Of a stretch of 14,564 bases of DNA, positions 1-9,100 are shown piece by piece. How positions within the stretch are numbered: the stretch's first letter is position 1; each line of letters opens with the position of its first letter. Origin of the DNA: CAYLHB01 sp964383505 (lineage in GTDB: Bacteria; Patescibacteriota; Minisyncoccia; Phycocordibacterales; UBA12088); contig CAYLHB010000019.1 of NCBI GenBank assembly GCA_964383505.1, positions 1 through 14,564 of the forward strand, read 5' to 3'. Both the position numbers and the translations under genes were made by a program. The notes beneath the pieces are model-generated. The model worked only from the letters and a program-made list of their open reading frames with translations, did no database searches and was not told the DNA's origin.

Positions 1-1
1 G

Positions 2-31
2 TTGACCGGTGTATCAACAACACACTATAAT
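2..31 (+). promoter_or_regulatory. Sigma70-type promoter of the first gene
   Basis: A -35 box TTGACC (2-7) and a perfect -10 box TATAAT (26-31) are separated by 18 bp. Transcription would start near position 38 and give a leader of about 28 nt before the ATG at 66. This is the closest match to the bacterial housekeeping consensus in the window. It also argues that the upstream in-frame ATG at 9, which lies inside the promoter, is not used. Confidence 0.75.
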
Positions 32-45
32 GCTTGCGCATTATA
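26..45. promoter_or_regulatory. Palindrome overlapping -10 box and start point (possible operator)
   Basis: TATAATGC (26-33) and GCATTATA (38-45) form a perfect 8-bp inverted repeat around the 4-nt spacer TTGC. One arm contains the -10 box, and the other begins at the predicted transcription start. It could be a repressor binding site or a hairpin at the extreme 5' end of the mRNA. No regulator gene is present in the window, so the operator reading is inference. Confidence 0.35.
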
Positions 46-65
46 AGGTTACCGAAAATAATATC

Positions 66-683
66 ATGATGAAATATTTATCCATTTTCGCGGTCTGTGC
101 ATTCGCTCTCACATTCGTGGGGCCGGTGTATGGCCAGGAAACGACCACAGAGCAAACTACTACCGAAACCACTACCACAGAAGAAACCACTACAACCGAG
201 ACTGAAGAGGTGACAGTTGTTGAGGCAGCTGTTCCCGTCTCTACAAAAGCTCCCCAAAGTTTGGTCGAAAAGTATCGAACACGTTTCGCAAATTTGCCTA
301 CAGCCGTAAAGAAACACCCAGTCACTGCGATCAAGCGTTACGCGACTGCAAACTCGAGCTGTATCCAGAAGGCGGTTGACACCCGAGAGGTGAGCATTGC
401 CACTGCGTGGGGTACGCTTTCCAGCTCAATTAGTTCAGCGCTTGCCACTCGGCAGAAAGCTCTTTTTGAGGCATGGGGTGGAAGTGAGGAAGGTCGAGGG
501 GCTACGATAAAATCTGCATGGGATACGTGGAAGAAATCTCATCGCGAGGCTTTCTCCAAACTTCGGTCAGATAGGAATGCGGCATGGAAAACATTCCGCG
601 ACACGGTGCGCGCAGAATGTAAAATCACTCTTCCAAAGGAGGAAGAGGTTGCCAAGGATGCATCTGGCTCAACGGCACTCTAG
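66..683 (+). CDS. Secreted Thr/Glu-rich small protein of unknown function
   Basis: I do not recognise this 205-residue protein. From the ATG at 66 it starts MMKYLSIF, with a clear signal peptide (residues 1 to about 23, cleavage likely after VYG or GQ). Residues 24 to about 50 are a Thr/Glu low-complexity linker. The rest is basic and probably helical. It carries four Ala-Trp pairs (Trp115, 137, 152 and 174, spaced 22, 15 and 22 residues), which suggests a degenerate helical repeat. Two cysteines (Cys99, Cys185) bracket this part and could form a disulfide outside the membrane. The start was chosen because the signal peptide begins there and the promoter lies just upstream; there is no good Shine-Dalgarno sequence. 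The gene has its own promoter and terminator, so it is monocistronic. A periplasmic or surface role is inferred; the biochemical function is unknown. Confidence 0.75.
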   Translation: MMKYLSIFAVCAFALTFVGPVYGQETTTEQTTTETTTTEETTTTETEEVTVVEAAVPVSTKAPQSLVEKYRTRFANLPTAVKKHPVTAIKRYATANSSCIQKAVDTREVSIATAWGTLSSSISSALATRQKALFEAWGGSEEGRGATIKSAWDTWKKSHREAFSKLRSDRNAAWKTFRDTVRAECKITLPKEEEVAKDASGSTAL

Positions 684-702
684 AAGCACCTCATAGACAC
701 CA

Positions 703-728
703 AAAAAGCCCTGTATCAAGGGCTTTTT
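703..728 (+). terminator. Intrinsic terminator after the first gene
   Basis: AAAAAGCCCT (703-712) pairs perfectly with AGGGCTTTTT (719-728) around a 6-nt loop. This gives a 10-bp stem ending in a T-run, 20 nt after the stop codon. The A-run on the other side means it could also work on the minus strand. It isolates the first gene from what follows. Confidence 0.85.
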
Positions 729-851
729 GGTATGTGATGTGCAAAGTTTTTGCACCCATGCTCAGTTTTAAATTATAACATAAACACTAGATTAGTACAA
801 TACCTGCGCGTACTGTGGACAAGTAGGTAAGCCATTTTTTCGCGTGCGGTG

Positions 852-857
852 TACAAT
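852..857 (+). promoter_or_regulatory. Possible -10 box for the propeller gene
   Basis: TACAAT sits in GCGGTGTACAATATATC, closely similar to GGCGGTACAATGTATCC just before the gene at 11872. No convincing -35 lies 16-18 bp upstream. If used, transcription would begin near 864 and leave an untranslated leader of about 258 nt. A second TACAAT at 796-801 is an alternative. Confidence 0.3.
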
Positions 858-1036
858 ATATCTGAAAGAAGGGCTTGGGTGCATGCCGCTTTCACCATTG
901 CGATGACGAACAGCCCCCATAGCGACGAATACACCGTCGTTCTCGGTTCGCGTACACGGCGTGATGGTTTTTCCGCTCTCAATGTGAAAAAAGAAACGCG
1001 AAGCATGTATGCTCGGGGGTCGCCTCGAGATCACCC

Positions 1037-1059
1037 GCCTCCGCACGATCTGCGGAGGC
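1037..1059 (+). other. Strong hairpin in the leader of the propeller gene
   Basis: GCCTCCGCA (1037-1045) and TGCGGAGGC (1051-1059) form a perfect GC-rich 9-bp stem with the 5-nt loop CGATC. No T-run follows, so it is not a standard terminator. It ends 62 nt before the start codon and may be a leader structure affecting mRNA stability or translation, but its role is unknown. Confidence 0.5.
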
Positions 1060-1121
1060 ATTGTGGTGGCATAATCGAGCACGAGGTACCACTCGGCGCT
1101 TTTGATGTGTTTGGTACGGGT

Positions 1122-2606
1122 ATGGCGCGCATGGCCGCACGTGCACTCGTGCTCCTCCTCGTGTGTCAGCCGGTCTATGTCGCATTCGGCGCGGAGCTTG
1201 ACGGTATGGTGGAGCCCGTGGAAGGAATAACCGTAGTTGAAGGTGCTGCACCAAATGCTGAGAATGAGAATGTTGAAGATGAGTTGAGTACCGATGAGCA
1301 AGTTTCCGATGTGCCCTTAGATGAAAGTGTAGCGGAATCGAATGAAGAGGTTGCGTTAGGAAGCGATGAGATTACGGAGGGTGAGGTGTTGAACGGTGAA
1401 AACACGCGTGAAGTCAGTGAGGAGGAAGTTGCGGAGGAACACGCAACAGACGGTACGAGCTCTGTTCCAAACGATGAAGAGGGTGTCGAAGCGAACGATG
1501 GTTCAGTTGACGGTGAGATGAGTAGCGACGAACCCTCTGCCGAAGGGAGTGAGAGTGAAGCGGACGAGACGGCTGATGATGGGGACGAAGCCGATGCCTC
1601 GGGAGCCGAGCTCGATGCACACACTGATAGTGGCTCGAGCACAGAGGAGGTGCGTGGCGGTTCAGACACTTCGGAAGATGGCGAGGGAGATGTTTCACTC
1701 GCCGAAACAGTTGCGACAAGCAGTGCCACGAGTACGACGGAAACCGAAGAGGAACTCACTGAGCGTACCATTCCCATCGAGCAAAACGCAGGTAACAAGT
1801 ACGTCTTTGGGGAGTCGGACTGCACGGTGGTCTCTGACGGCGAGTTCTACTGCACGAAGCGCAGTGCGCAGGCGGTCCGTACCGGCCGTACGCACGTGTA
1901 CGCACAGCTTGATCGCGAAGGAGACCGCGAAATCTACCTCGCACGCGGGGGCGGGGTGGAGCAGGTGACCGACAACATGATTGACGATTTCGCACCTGTG
2001 TTCGACGAGGAAACGGGACGTATTGCGTGGCATGCCTCCCTCGAGGATCGCCTCCAGATTCTCTTCCGCGACCCGGTGCGCGGTATGGTGCAGGTGACAA
2101 GGGGTAACGAGAACAACAGCAATCCTTCGCTCTCCGGTGATAAGCTCGTATGGCAGGGGTGGAGGGGGAATGATTGGGAGGTGTTCCTTGCCCAGCATTT
2201 AAATGGCGATATTGTGGTCGAACAGCTTACCCAAAACGATGTGCACGATATGTTCCCGCAGGTGCGAGGTAACCTAGTGAGTTGGCAGGAGGAGCGCGAG
2301 GGGGGCGCGGTGGTGGTTGTGTATGACATTGATACGGGAGAACGTACCCTTCTGAACAAAGACAGTGCGGGCAAGTACGAGAACCCGCGCTTCATGCTCG
2401 TGTTTGAGAGTAAGGATGAGAACGGGGACGTGGCGACTATCGGGTACGACGTGGTGACAGGCGAGGAGGTGGAGCTTGGCACGAACCCGAACAAAAACAC
2501 CGTGCCGGTGCCGCAGACCCCCGCCGACCATACGGGAGATGCGGTGCCGGTCGAGGCGGCGACGGGAACGAGTAGTGTGAAGACAGTACGGAATGAAAGG
2601 GAATAA
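1122..2606 (+). CDS. Secreted acidic-linker protein with TolB/PD40-like beta-propeller
   Basis: 494 residues from the ATG at 1122, chosen because a signal peptide starts there (MARMAARALVLLLV, cleavage near residue 24). Residues 25-213 are a long Glu/Asp/Ser-rich, probably disordered linker. From about residue 225 there are propeller-like repeats resembling the PD40/TolB family: phrases such as DREGDREIYLA, GVEQVTDNMIDDFAPVFD, NPSLSGDKLVWQG and DWEVFLA recur, each pairing a strand with a D/N-P turn. Cys234 and Cys244 are close and could form a disulfide. The tail (about 470-494) is again low-complexity Pro/Thr. There is no membrane segment or sorting motif after the signal peptide, so release or non-covalent attachment is likely. 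Such propellers usually bind proteins or polysaccharides and no catalytic residues are evident. The gene precedes the giant surface protein, from which it is separated by the four-helix unit. The family call is by eye. Confidence 0.75.
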   Translation: MARMAARALVLLLVCQPVYVAFGAELDGMVEPVEGITVVEGAAPNAENENVEDELSTDEQVSDVPLDESVAESNEEVALGSDEITEGEVLNGENTREVSEEEVAEEHATDGTSSVPNDEEGVEANDGSVDGEMSSDEPSAEGSESEADETADDGDEADASGAELDAHTDSGSSTEEVRGGSDTSEDGEGDVSLAETVATSSATSTTETEEELTERTIPIEQNAGNKYVFGESDCTVVSDGEFYCTKRSAQAVRTGRTHVYAQLDREGDREIYLARGGGVEQVTDNMIDDFAPVFDEETGRIAWHASLEDRLQILFRDPVRGMVQVTRGNENNSNPSLSGDKLVWQGWRGNDWEVFLAQHLNGDIVVEQLTQNDVHDMFPQVRGNLVSWQEEREGGAVVVVYDIDTGERTLLNKDSAGKYENPRFMLVFESKDENGDVATIGYDVVTGEEVELGTNPNKNTVPVPQTPADHTGDAVPVEAATGTSSVKTVRNERE

Positions 2607-2660
2607 AAATCAAATTTTAAAAAGCAAAAATCAAAAACACACAGCAAAAAGATAAAATAT
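2607..2660 (+). repeat. Left inverted arm of the IVS-like unit
   Basis: An A-rich stretch beginning right after the TAA of the propeller gene. Its core 2628-2648 (AAATCAAAA..ACAC.GCAAA) is repeated in inverted orientation on the far side of the four-helix gene. The outer part (ATCAAA, then a run of A) also aligns with the other arm. A -10-like TAAAAT (2653-2658) at its inner edge could start transcription of the four-helix gene. Confidence 0.6.
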
Positions 2661-2689
2661 ACCATCAAGAATGGTTGAGAAAAGAGACA

Positions 2690-3063
2690 ATGCTAAATGA
2701 CAAGGAACAGTTTAAGGCGGAGTTTAAGAAGAGGGTGTATGCGTATACCCTGCGACTCATACGTTTCATTGAAAAGTTACCACGCGACCATGTGAGCTCA
2801 ACCTTGGGGAGGGACCAGCTGTTGCGTAGTGGTACAAGTATTGTGGCGAATTTCAGTGAAGCGCGTGCCGCGAGTAGTAAAAAAGATTTTATAAATTTTT
2901 CACACATACACTCAAGTCATGCGATGAGACGAAGCTTTGGCTCACCCTCCTGCGAGACCTTGAGAGAGGAGATGGGCCAGAGGTCGTATGGTTACTGGGA
3001 GAGACAACCGAAATTGGGAACACTTTTGTAGGTAGTATTCTTACCATGAAGGGGAAGAAGTAA
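2690..3063 (+). CDS. Four-helix bundle protein (S23/23S rRNA IVS family), split by a -1 frameshift
   Basis: The zero frame from ATG 2690 encodes residues 1-70 of an S23/IVS-type four-helix bundle protein. DQLLRSGTSIVANFSEA and ASSKKDFINF are hallmark segments. The zero frame then drifts into unrelated residues and stops at 3029-3031. A -1 shift at 2893-2899 restores the family: FTHTLKSCDETKLWLTLLRD, a WLLGETTEI segment and the end GSILTMKGKK, stopping at 3061-3063. The joined product would be 124 residues, the usual length for the family. The junction is the heptamer A AAT TTT in the zero frame, the X XXY YYZ pattern for -1 slippage. It could be programmed frameshifting, a lost T (5 instead of 6) in a decaying gene, or an assembly error. 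A TTG at 2675 would add five residues. The family's function is unsettled; its relatives include Avd of diversity-generating retroelements, but no reverse transcriptase is present here. Confidence 0.7.
2893..2899 (+). other. Slippery heptamer A_AAT_TTT at the frameshift point
   Basis: In the zero frame the codons read ATA AAT TTT TCA. After a -1 slip on AAT TTT the next codon is TTC, and the frame then encodes the missing C-terminal half of the four-helix protein for 54 codons. No strong stimulatory hairpin is visible just downstream, and I see no Shine-Dalgarno-like stimulator upstream. This weakens the programmed explanation relative to a simple deletion in the T-run. Confidence 0.4.
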
Positions 3064-3119
3064 TTTTTAGATTTGCAGTGTCATTTTGATTTCTTGTTTT
3101 TGAGTTTTGATCTTGTCAC
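3064..3119 (+). repeat. Right inverted arm of the IVS-like unit
   Basis: A T-rich stretch directly after the out-of-frame stop of the four-helix gene. Its reverse complement aligns with the left arm along most of its length, best at 3072-3092. It ends three bases before the start codon of the giant surface protein, so the unit abuts that gene. Any promoter for the giant gene must lie in this arm or further upstream. Confidence 0.6.
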
Positions 3120-3122
3120 GCC

Positions 3123-6100
3123 ATGCACGCTTTGCTCCCAACGATCACGCAGATGTCTCGCACTCACAGACGTTTGGTGGGCGTACTTGCCCTCGTGTGT
3201 TTGGTGCTTGGTTCCGTGGCGCTGTTCTTCTTCCTCACACGTGAGACGCGTGCCGCAATCGGGGATATTGCCATCTACCGCGAGGTGACCGGAACTGATG
3301 ATGCGATAGGCACCACTGCGGCCAACATCACGTGGGACACGACGGTGCGCGAAGCGGGTCTCTATTCCATAGATGTGGGGCGCACGGACGTAACACTTTC
3401 TGAACAGGGACACTACCTTGTTATGTACAACATTGGCGCAGAGACGAGTGGCGGGAGCGGAAGAAGTGAGGTGCAAGGGTACCTCAACCTCGCGGGCACC
3501 GACCAGGCGTATGGGAGGGGCTCGTGCTACATCCGTCGCGCGAACGGTCAGAACGAGTGTTTCCTCTCCGGCGCGGCCATCATCGAAACGTCCGGCACCA
3601 ACCAAGCGCTCCGTGTGGTCGGCCAGCGCACCGACTCAAACTCTGCCACAGTGCGGCGTATGGCGGGGAAGAGCGGCTACATGCTCCTGCGCCTCGATGA
3701 TGCGTGGGACTACCTTCGGGTGCGGGAGGCGGGTGGTGGGCAGGCGTTCAACTCCGCAACGTTTGCTACTGTGGACTGGGACAACAACGACGAGCTCGAC
3801 ACAGGCACCTTTAGCAGGTCGGGGGGCGATATTACGCTCGCTCGCGCGGGGCACTACCTCGTGACTGCAAATGTGATGTTTAGAAACTCTGGCACCGGCC
3901 AGAGAAATCAGGCGATTCGCATCACCCTCGACGGGTATGAAATTCCCGGTACGCGCACCACCGCATACTCGGGCGGTACGAGCAGTACACTCGATCATTC
4001 GGCTGTGTGGATGGGTATCATAGTGGCAACTACCACCAACCAGGTGCTCCGTCTCCAAGGAGCGTGCTCCGGTGAGACGTGCAGTCGGATGACTAACGTT
4101 GGTGGGCAAACCGCGATGACGATTGCGCGCCTTCCGGAAACCGCCGAGTACCTGCGTCTCACCGAACTTGGCGGCGGACAAGCGGTCGACGGGACGGACG
4201 ATCCCATCTTGTGGGATACCCAGAGTGAAGTTGATACGGCGTTTTCCCACTCGACGACGAGTAACACCTCGAGGGTGACATTCAACACCGACGACGACTA
4301 CCTTTTTTTTGGTAGCTTCTTCTCGGACCGCACTGGTACCGCGGCGACGACCGAACAGTACCCGCACTGGGAGTGGCGCACGAATGTGGGGGGTAAGGCA
4401 ACCTATGGGAGTTTCGGGTCGTACAACAGGGGCGACTCAGGCACGACGGGTGCGTTTACCTCCGGGAGTGCCGGCGGCGTCATTCTCGCCGCATCAAGTA
4501 CGAATTATGTGGAACTTGTGAACACCGACGAGTCGACCGTGAACGATGCCCTCAATGTGTTCGTGGCCGAGCGCACGAGCCTCATGGGGGTGCGTGTGTC
4601 CACGCTCAATATGGCGGATGTGTATGTGCAAACACGCGGGACACAGGTAGCGACAAGCAGTGTCCCCTCGACCAACCTCTACCTCGATGGTGCGTTTACC
4701 ATCGAGGCGACACGGGGAGCGGAGACTGTGACCGACATCACCATTGCGGAGAACGGCACAGTGGATGCGGATGCCGACCTCGCGAATATCCGGCTCTACT
4801 ACGAGACCGACACAAGTGCTCCCTACGATTGCGCGAGTGAGAGCTACAACAAAACAGAAGCACAGTTTGGAGCCACTTCCACGAACGGCTTTTCAGGTGC
4901 GAACGGTACGAGCAGTTTTTCGGGAAGTGTCGCCATCAGCAAAACAGCTACCATGTGCGTGTACGTGGTGCTTGACGTGCTTGATAGCGCGACCGATGGG
5001 GAGACCATCGAGGTGGAAATAACCGATGCGAGTGAGGACGTCGTCATTGCGAGCGGGGACACGAGCCCGAACATTGCGCAGGCGATAAGTGGCGCGACGA
5101 CCCTCCTCGATGATAACCTCACGCAGATTCACTACCACTTCAGGAACGACAACGGGGGCGAAGCGACGTCCACGTCCGCGACGGCGGGTGTTGAGGATAC
5201 GCCACTTGTGGGCCTTGTGAAGAACAGTCCCATGCGCCTACGCTTTGAGGTGAGTAACGAAGGTTCGTACGAAGCGCCACCAGTGCAATTACGCTTCGAG
5301 TATGCGACGAAAACTGCATCGTGTTCCGCCGCATCTGACTGGCGTGATGTGGGGAGTGCGGGCGAAGGGTTCAGCATGTACAACTCATCGTATTTTGAGC
5401 ATGGCTCAAGCACCACTAACATTGCGACCACAACGGGAGGAGTGACTGATGAGAATGATGTGTTTCTCTCACCAAACGGTGGGATGTTGGACACATCGAG
5501 TGAGTCTGGGTCACTCACACTCGCCTCGACGACATTCGTGGAGCTCGAGTATGCGTTCCAAGCTAATAACGGCACCGAGAGCGGCACCACGTACTGTTTC
5601 CGACTCTCCGACCAAGGGACTGAGCTCAAGACGTACGCGCTCTACCCGGAGGCGACCATCAAGGCGGACGTGCTCGTGTCAGCAACCTCATCTCAGGCTG
5701 TGTCGGTGAATGCGAGCTCAACCGCAGCCTACCTTGGGGGCGCATTCGTCATTACGGACCAATCATCGAGTAGCAGGCAGGTGACGAACATCACCATCAC
5801 GGAAACAGGTACTGCAGATGCTCAACAGGAGCTCGACAATGTCCTCCTGCGGTATGATCTCGACACATCCGTTCCATACGACTGCGGGAGCGAGTCGTAC
5901 GATCCGAGCGACCTGCAGTTCGGTCTCACTGACACTGACGGGTTTTCTGGTCCCAACGGGAGCTCCACCTTTGCCGGCTCGGTGACCGCGAGTACGACCG
6001 CGACCATGTGCGTGTACGTGGTATTTGACGTGAAGCCCACCGCAATGAATGGGGCGACCGTCGAGGTATCGCTCGCCAATGCGTCGGAAGATGTTGTGGT

Positions 6101-9100
6101 TTCGAGCGGTACGATAAACCCCAATACCTCGGTTGCGCTCGACGGTACGACCACCATTGTTGCCTCCGAGCTTGACCAGCTCCACTTCCAGTTTCGCTTC
6201 GATGACGGCTCCGAAACGCTCGCATCGTCTATGACGGGGGGAGTGGAGGATACTCCCATCACCGTTTTGCGGAGAGGAGATGCCCATCGCTTACGCATGC
6301 TCGTGAGTAATGAGGGCGGCACGAGTACTCCCGTAACTGTGTTTCGACTCGAGTATGGTACCAAAGTTTCGACGTGTGCTGCAATTGCGAGTTGGTCGTC
6401 CATTGCGAGCGATGACGGTGCGTGGGCGCTCTCTCCGACTACTAATCTCACCGATGGCGCCGACACCACCAACATCGCGACTACGACCGGAGGAGTGACT
6501 GATGAAAACAGTGTGTTCCTCTCACCCAATGGTGGTGTGCGTGATGAGTCTGGCGAGACGGGGTCGCTCGTGCTTACTGAGACAGAGTTTGTGGAGCTGG
6601 AGTTTTCTATCGAGGCGACGGAGAATGCCTCTGCGGGCACCACGTACTGTTTCCGTCTCACAAACGCGGGCGCAACGCTCTCGGGTGACTACACGGTCTA
6701 CCCTGAAGCGACCGTCGCGAACACGAATGATTTTTTCATCCAACGTGGTATCTCCACCATTGTCACCAATGCGAGCTCGACCACCATCACTGCGGGGGTA
6801 GACTATACCAAACCTGTGCGTTCAGGCACCGCATTTATCCGAATCACCAACAGCCAGCATACGGGGGCGGGGCACAGTGTTGGAGGAGCAAGCCAGGTCG
6901 CAAATGCGGTTACCGTGTATGTGAGCAATCCTGACAACATCGCAAACTCCATTACCTTTGAGCGGGGGTCCACAAACGCTTCGCTCAACACGAGGGTAAA
7001 CTGGGAGATCATCGAGTATCGCGGTTCCGTTGGGGGTGACAATGAAATCGTAGTGCGCAGCGCTTCTACCGCCACGTTTGCCGATGCATCGGCAACGGTA
7101 AATGCGAGTGTTGCAAATGTCGCAACCGACGCCGACATGGTGGTCTTTGTGACGGGTATATACAATCCGAATGCGGACGTAACCTCCTACCACCAGAGTA
7201 CGGTAGAGGCAAATTGGAATGGAGGCACGGATGAAGCGGTGTTCACACGCCGAGCGACCGGCAATGCCACGCGCGTGAGTTTTGCTGCCGTTGAGTTTAC
7301 AGGCGCCAACTGGAAGGTACAGCGTATTTCCCATACCTATAGTGCGGCGGGTTCCGAACAGCAGGTACCCATTCCGGAACCTCTCAACAGTACCGCACGT
7401 GCCTTCTTGGTAACCCAGTACTCGAGTGCACAAAACGGTCTTGATGAGCTTGGTGGCGAGGCGTGGATTTCAAGCGTGAGCACTGTGAGTTTCCAGCTTG
7501 AAGCAACTGCGAGCCCCGCGAACGGAAAAACGCATGTGGTGTGGGTCATTGAGAACACACAAACCAATGGTACGCCCATGAAGGTGACGCGCAGTAATGG
7601 GACGCATACCGGAAGTGTGGAGGCGAGTATTGAGACGCGAAGCATAGGCATCACGCTCGCAGACCTAACCGCATCCTCTATTTTTCTCAATAACCGCTCG
7701 TCAGGTACGGGTACCCAGTATCCCCGCAACATCATTGCGTACCGTCTCATTTCGACCACCGAGTACGAGCTCTACGTGAGCGAGATAAGCGCGAGCACCC
7801 GCACGTACCGCACCGAGGTGGTGGAGTGGCCAACGGCGGTACGCACCGTGACGCAGAATTACTACCGCTTCTACGTCGATAATGACGCACTCGACCCCGA
7901 AGACGCGTGGCCCCCCGGGGGAGGCGACCTTGGAGAGATAACCTCCATTACCGGCATGAACACACCCCCCGAGCCGGGCGACAAGGTGCGTATCCGTGTT
8001 TCGCTTAAGGTGGCAGGCAACAGCATGTCTGCACGCACCCGCGCGTTCAAGCTCCAGTTCGGAGAGCGTGAGACAACCTGTGGGGCTATAAGCACGTGGT
8101 TTGATGTGGGAGACAGCGCTTCGACGACCGCGCTGTGGCGTGCATGGAACGGGAGCACCGCCGACGGAACAGAGGTGGGTGAGCTCAAGCTCTCGCAGTC
8201 GGACCGCGCGGGTACCTACGAGGAAGACGGTCCCACCTCACTCAACCCCAACAAAGTCTTCATCGGCGAGGATGTCGAGTACGACTGGTCACTCTTGGAC
8301 CAGGGTGCGCCGGACCTCACCACCTACTGCTTCCGAATGGTGGATAGCTCCGGTGCGCCGCTTGATGACTACCTCTACTACCCAACACTCACGACCGCAG
8401 GGTACGTAGTCGAGGTGAGTGCGTGGCGCTTCTTCGGTGATTCGGAGAATACCACACCCACAACCCCGCTTGCCGCAACGAACACCGCGCCCACTGCGGT
8501 CGATGTGCTCGACCCCTTCAAATTGCGCGTGGTGCTCTCTGAAACCGCTGGCAAGAGTGGAGCGAATGTGAAGTACAAACTCCAGTACTCGGAGTTCCCT
8601 GACTTTTCGGTGGCGTACGATGTTGCCTCGCAAGACCAGTGCACATCGGGTTCGCGGTTCTGCTACGCGGACGGGGCGGGGAGCGAGGGGGCGATACTTG
8701 CGAATCGCACGATTTCCACCGCCGATAGTTGTGCGGGGGGTGTGGGTGATGGGTGCGGCACAGTGAATGAGTACCCGTTTGTTCCCGGTGAAATCGGTGA
8801 AGTTGGCACGACCACCGCGAACAGCGCCGGCACGGTGGTCTCCCTCGGGAGAACCTACCAAAACCCTGTCATTATTGTTGAGAGCATTTCGGGCGATGAT
8901 GGCGGCGGATCAGGTAACCGTCCCGCGGCGGCAATCATTACCGCAACGACAAGCTCAAGCTTCACGGTGCGTATACAGGAGCCTGATGATGAGCCGGACA
9001 CGCATGGTGTGGAGACTGTCGCCTACCTTGTGTTGGAGGCGGGAGCGCACATGCTCCCCGATGGGACACGCATTGATGCGGGGCTTCTCTCGACAAGCGC

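Larger units (their letters stand above)
729..1121 (+). other. Long non-coding stretch upstream of the propeller gene
   Basis: About 390 bases without a convincing gene. It holds two -10-like TACAAT boxes (796-801 and 852-857), neither with a good -35, a short palindrome AGCAT-GT-ATGCT (1002-1013) and a strong hairpin (1037-1059). The reading frame of the next gene is open back to 849. The residues it would add precede an internal, perfectly good signal peptide and look non-protein-like, so I treat the stretch as leader. I see no tRNA, rRNA or known riboswitch core in it. Confidence 0.45.
2607..3119 (+). mobile_element. IVS-like unit: four-helix bundle gene between inverted AT-rich arms
   Basis: The four-helix gene is bracketed by AT-rich arms that are imperfect inverted repeats of each other (about 2607-2660 against 3064-3119). 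Their best cores are 2628-2648 and 3072-3092, which match at 18 of 21 positions. S23 proteins are known from intervening sequences in 23S rRNA genes, whose ends pair into a stem. This copy has the same organisation but lies between two protein genes. I see no transposase and no target-site duplication, so mobility is inferred only from the organisation. Confidence 0.4.

Noticed and set aside
9..65. Upstream ATG at 9 as the start of the first gene
   Set aside because: It lies within the promoter, ahead of the predicted transcription start, and would bury the signal peptide behind 19 polar residues.
849..1121. 91-residue N-terminal extension of the propeller protein
   Set aside because: The frame is open, but a complete signal peptide begins at 1122. 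The added residues look non-protein-like and overlap a -10 box and a perfect hairpin.
1175..1825. 216-codon Ser/Val-rich open frame on the minus strand
   Set aside because: It mirrors the acidic low-complexity region of the plus-strand gene; the composition is an antisense artefact with no recognisable domain.
2690..3063. Diversity-generating retroelement (the four-helix gene as Avd)
   Set aside because: No reverse transcriptase and no template/variable repeat pair are visible in the window.
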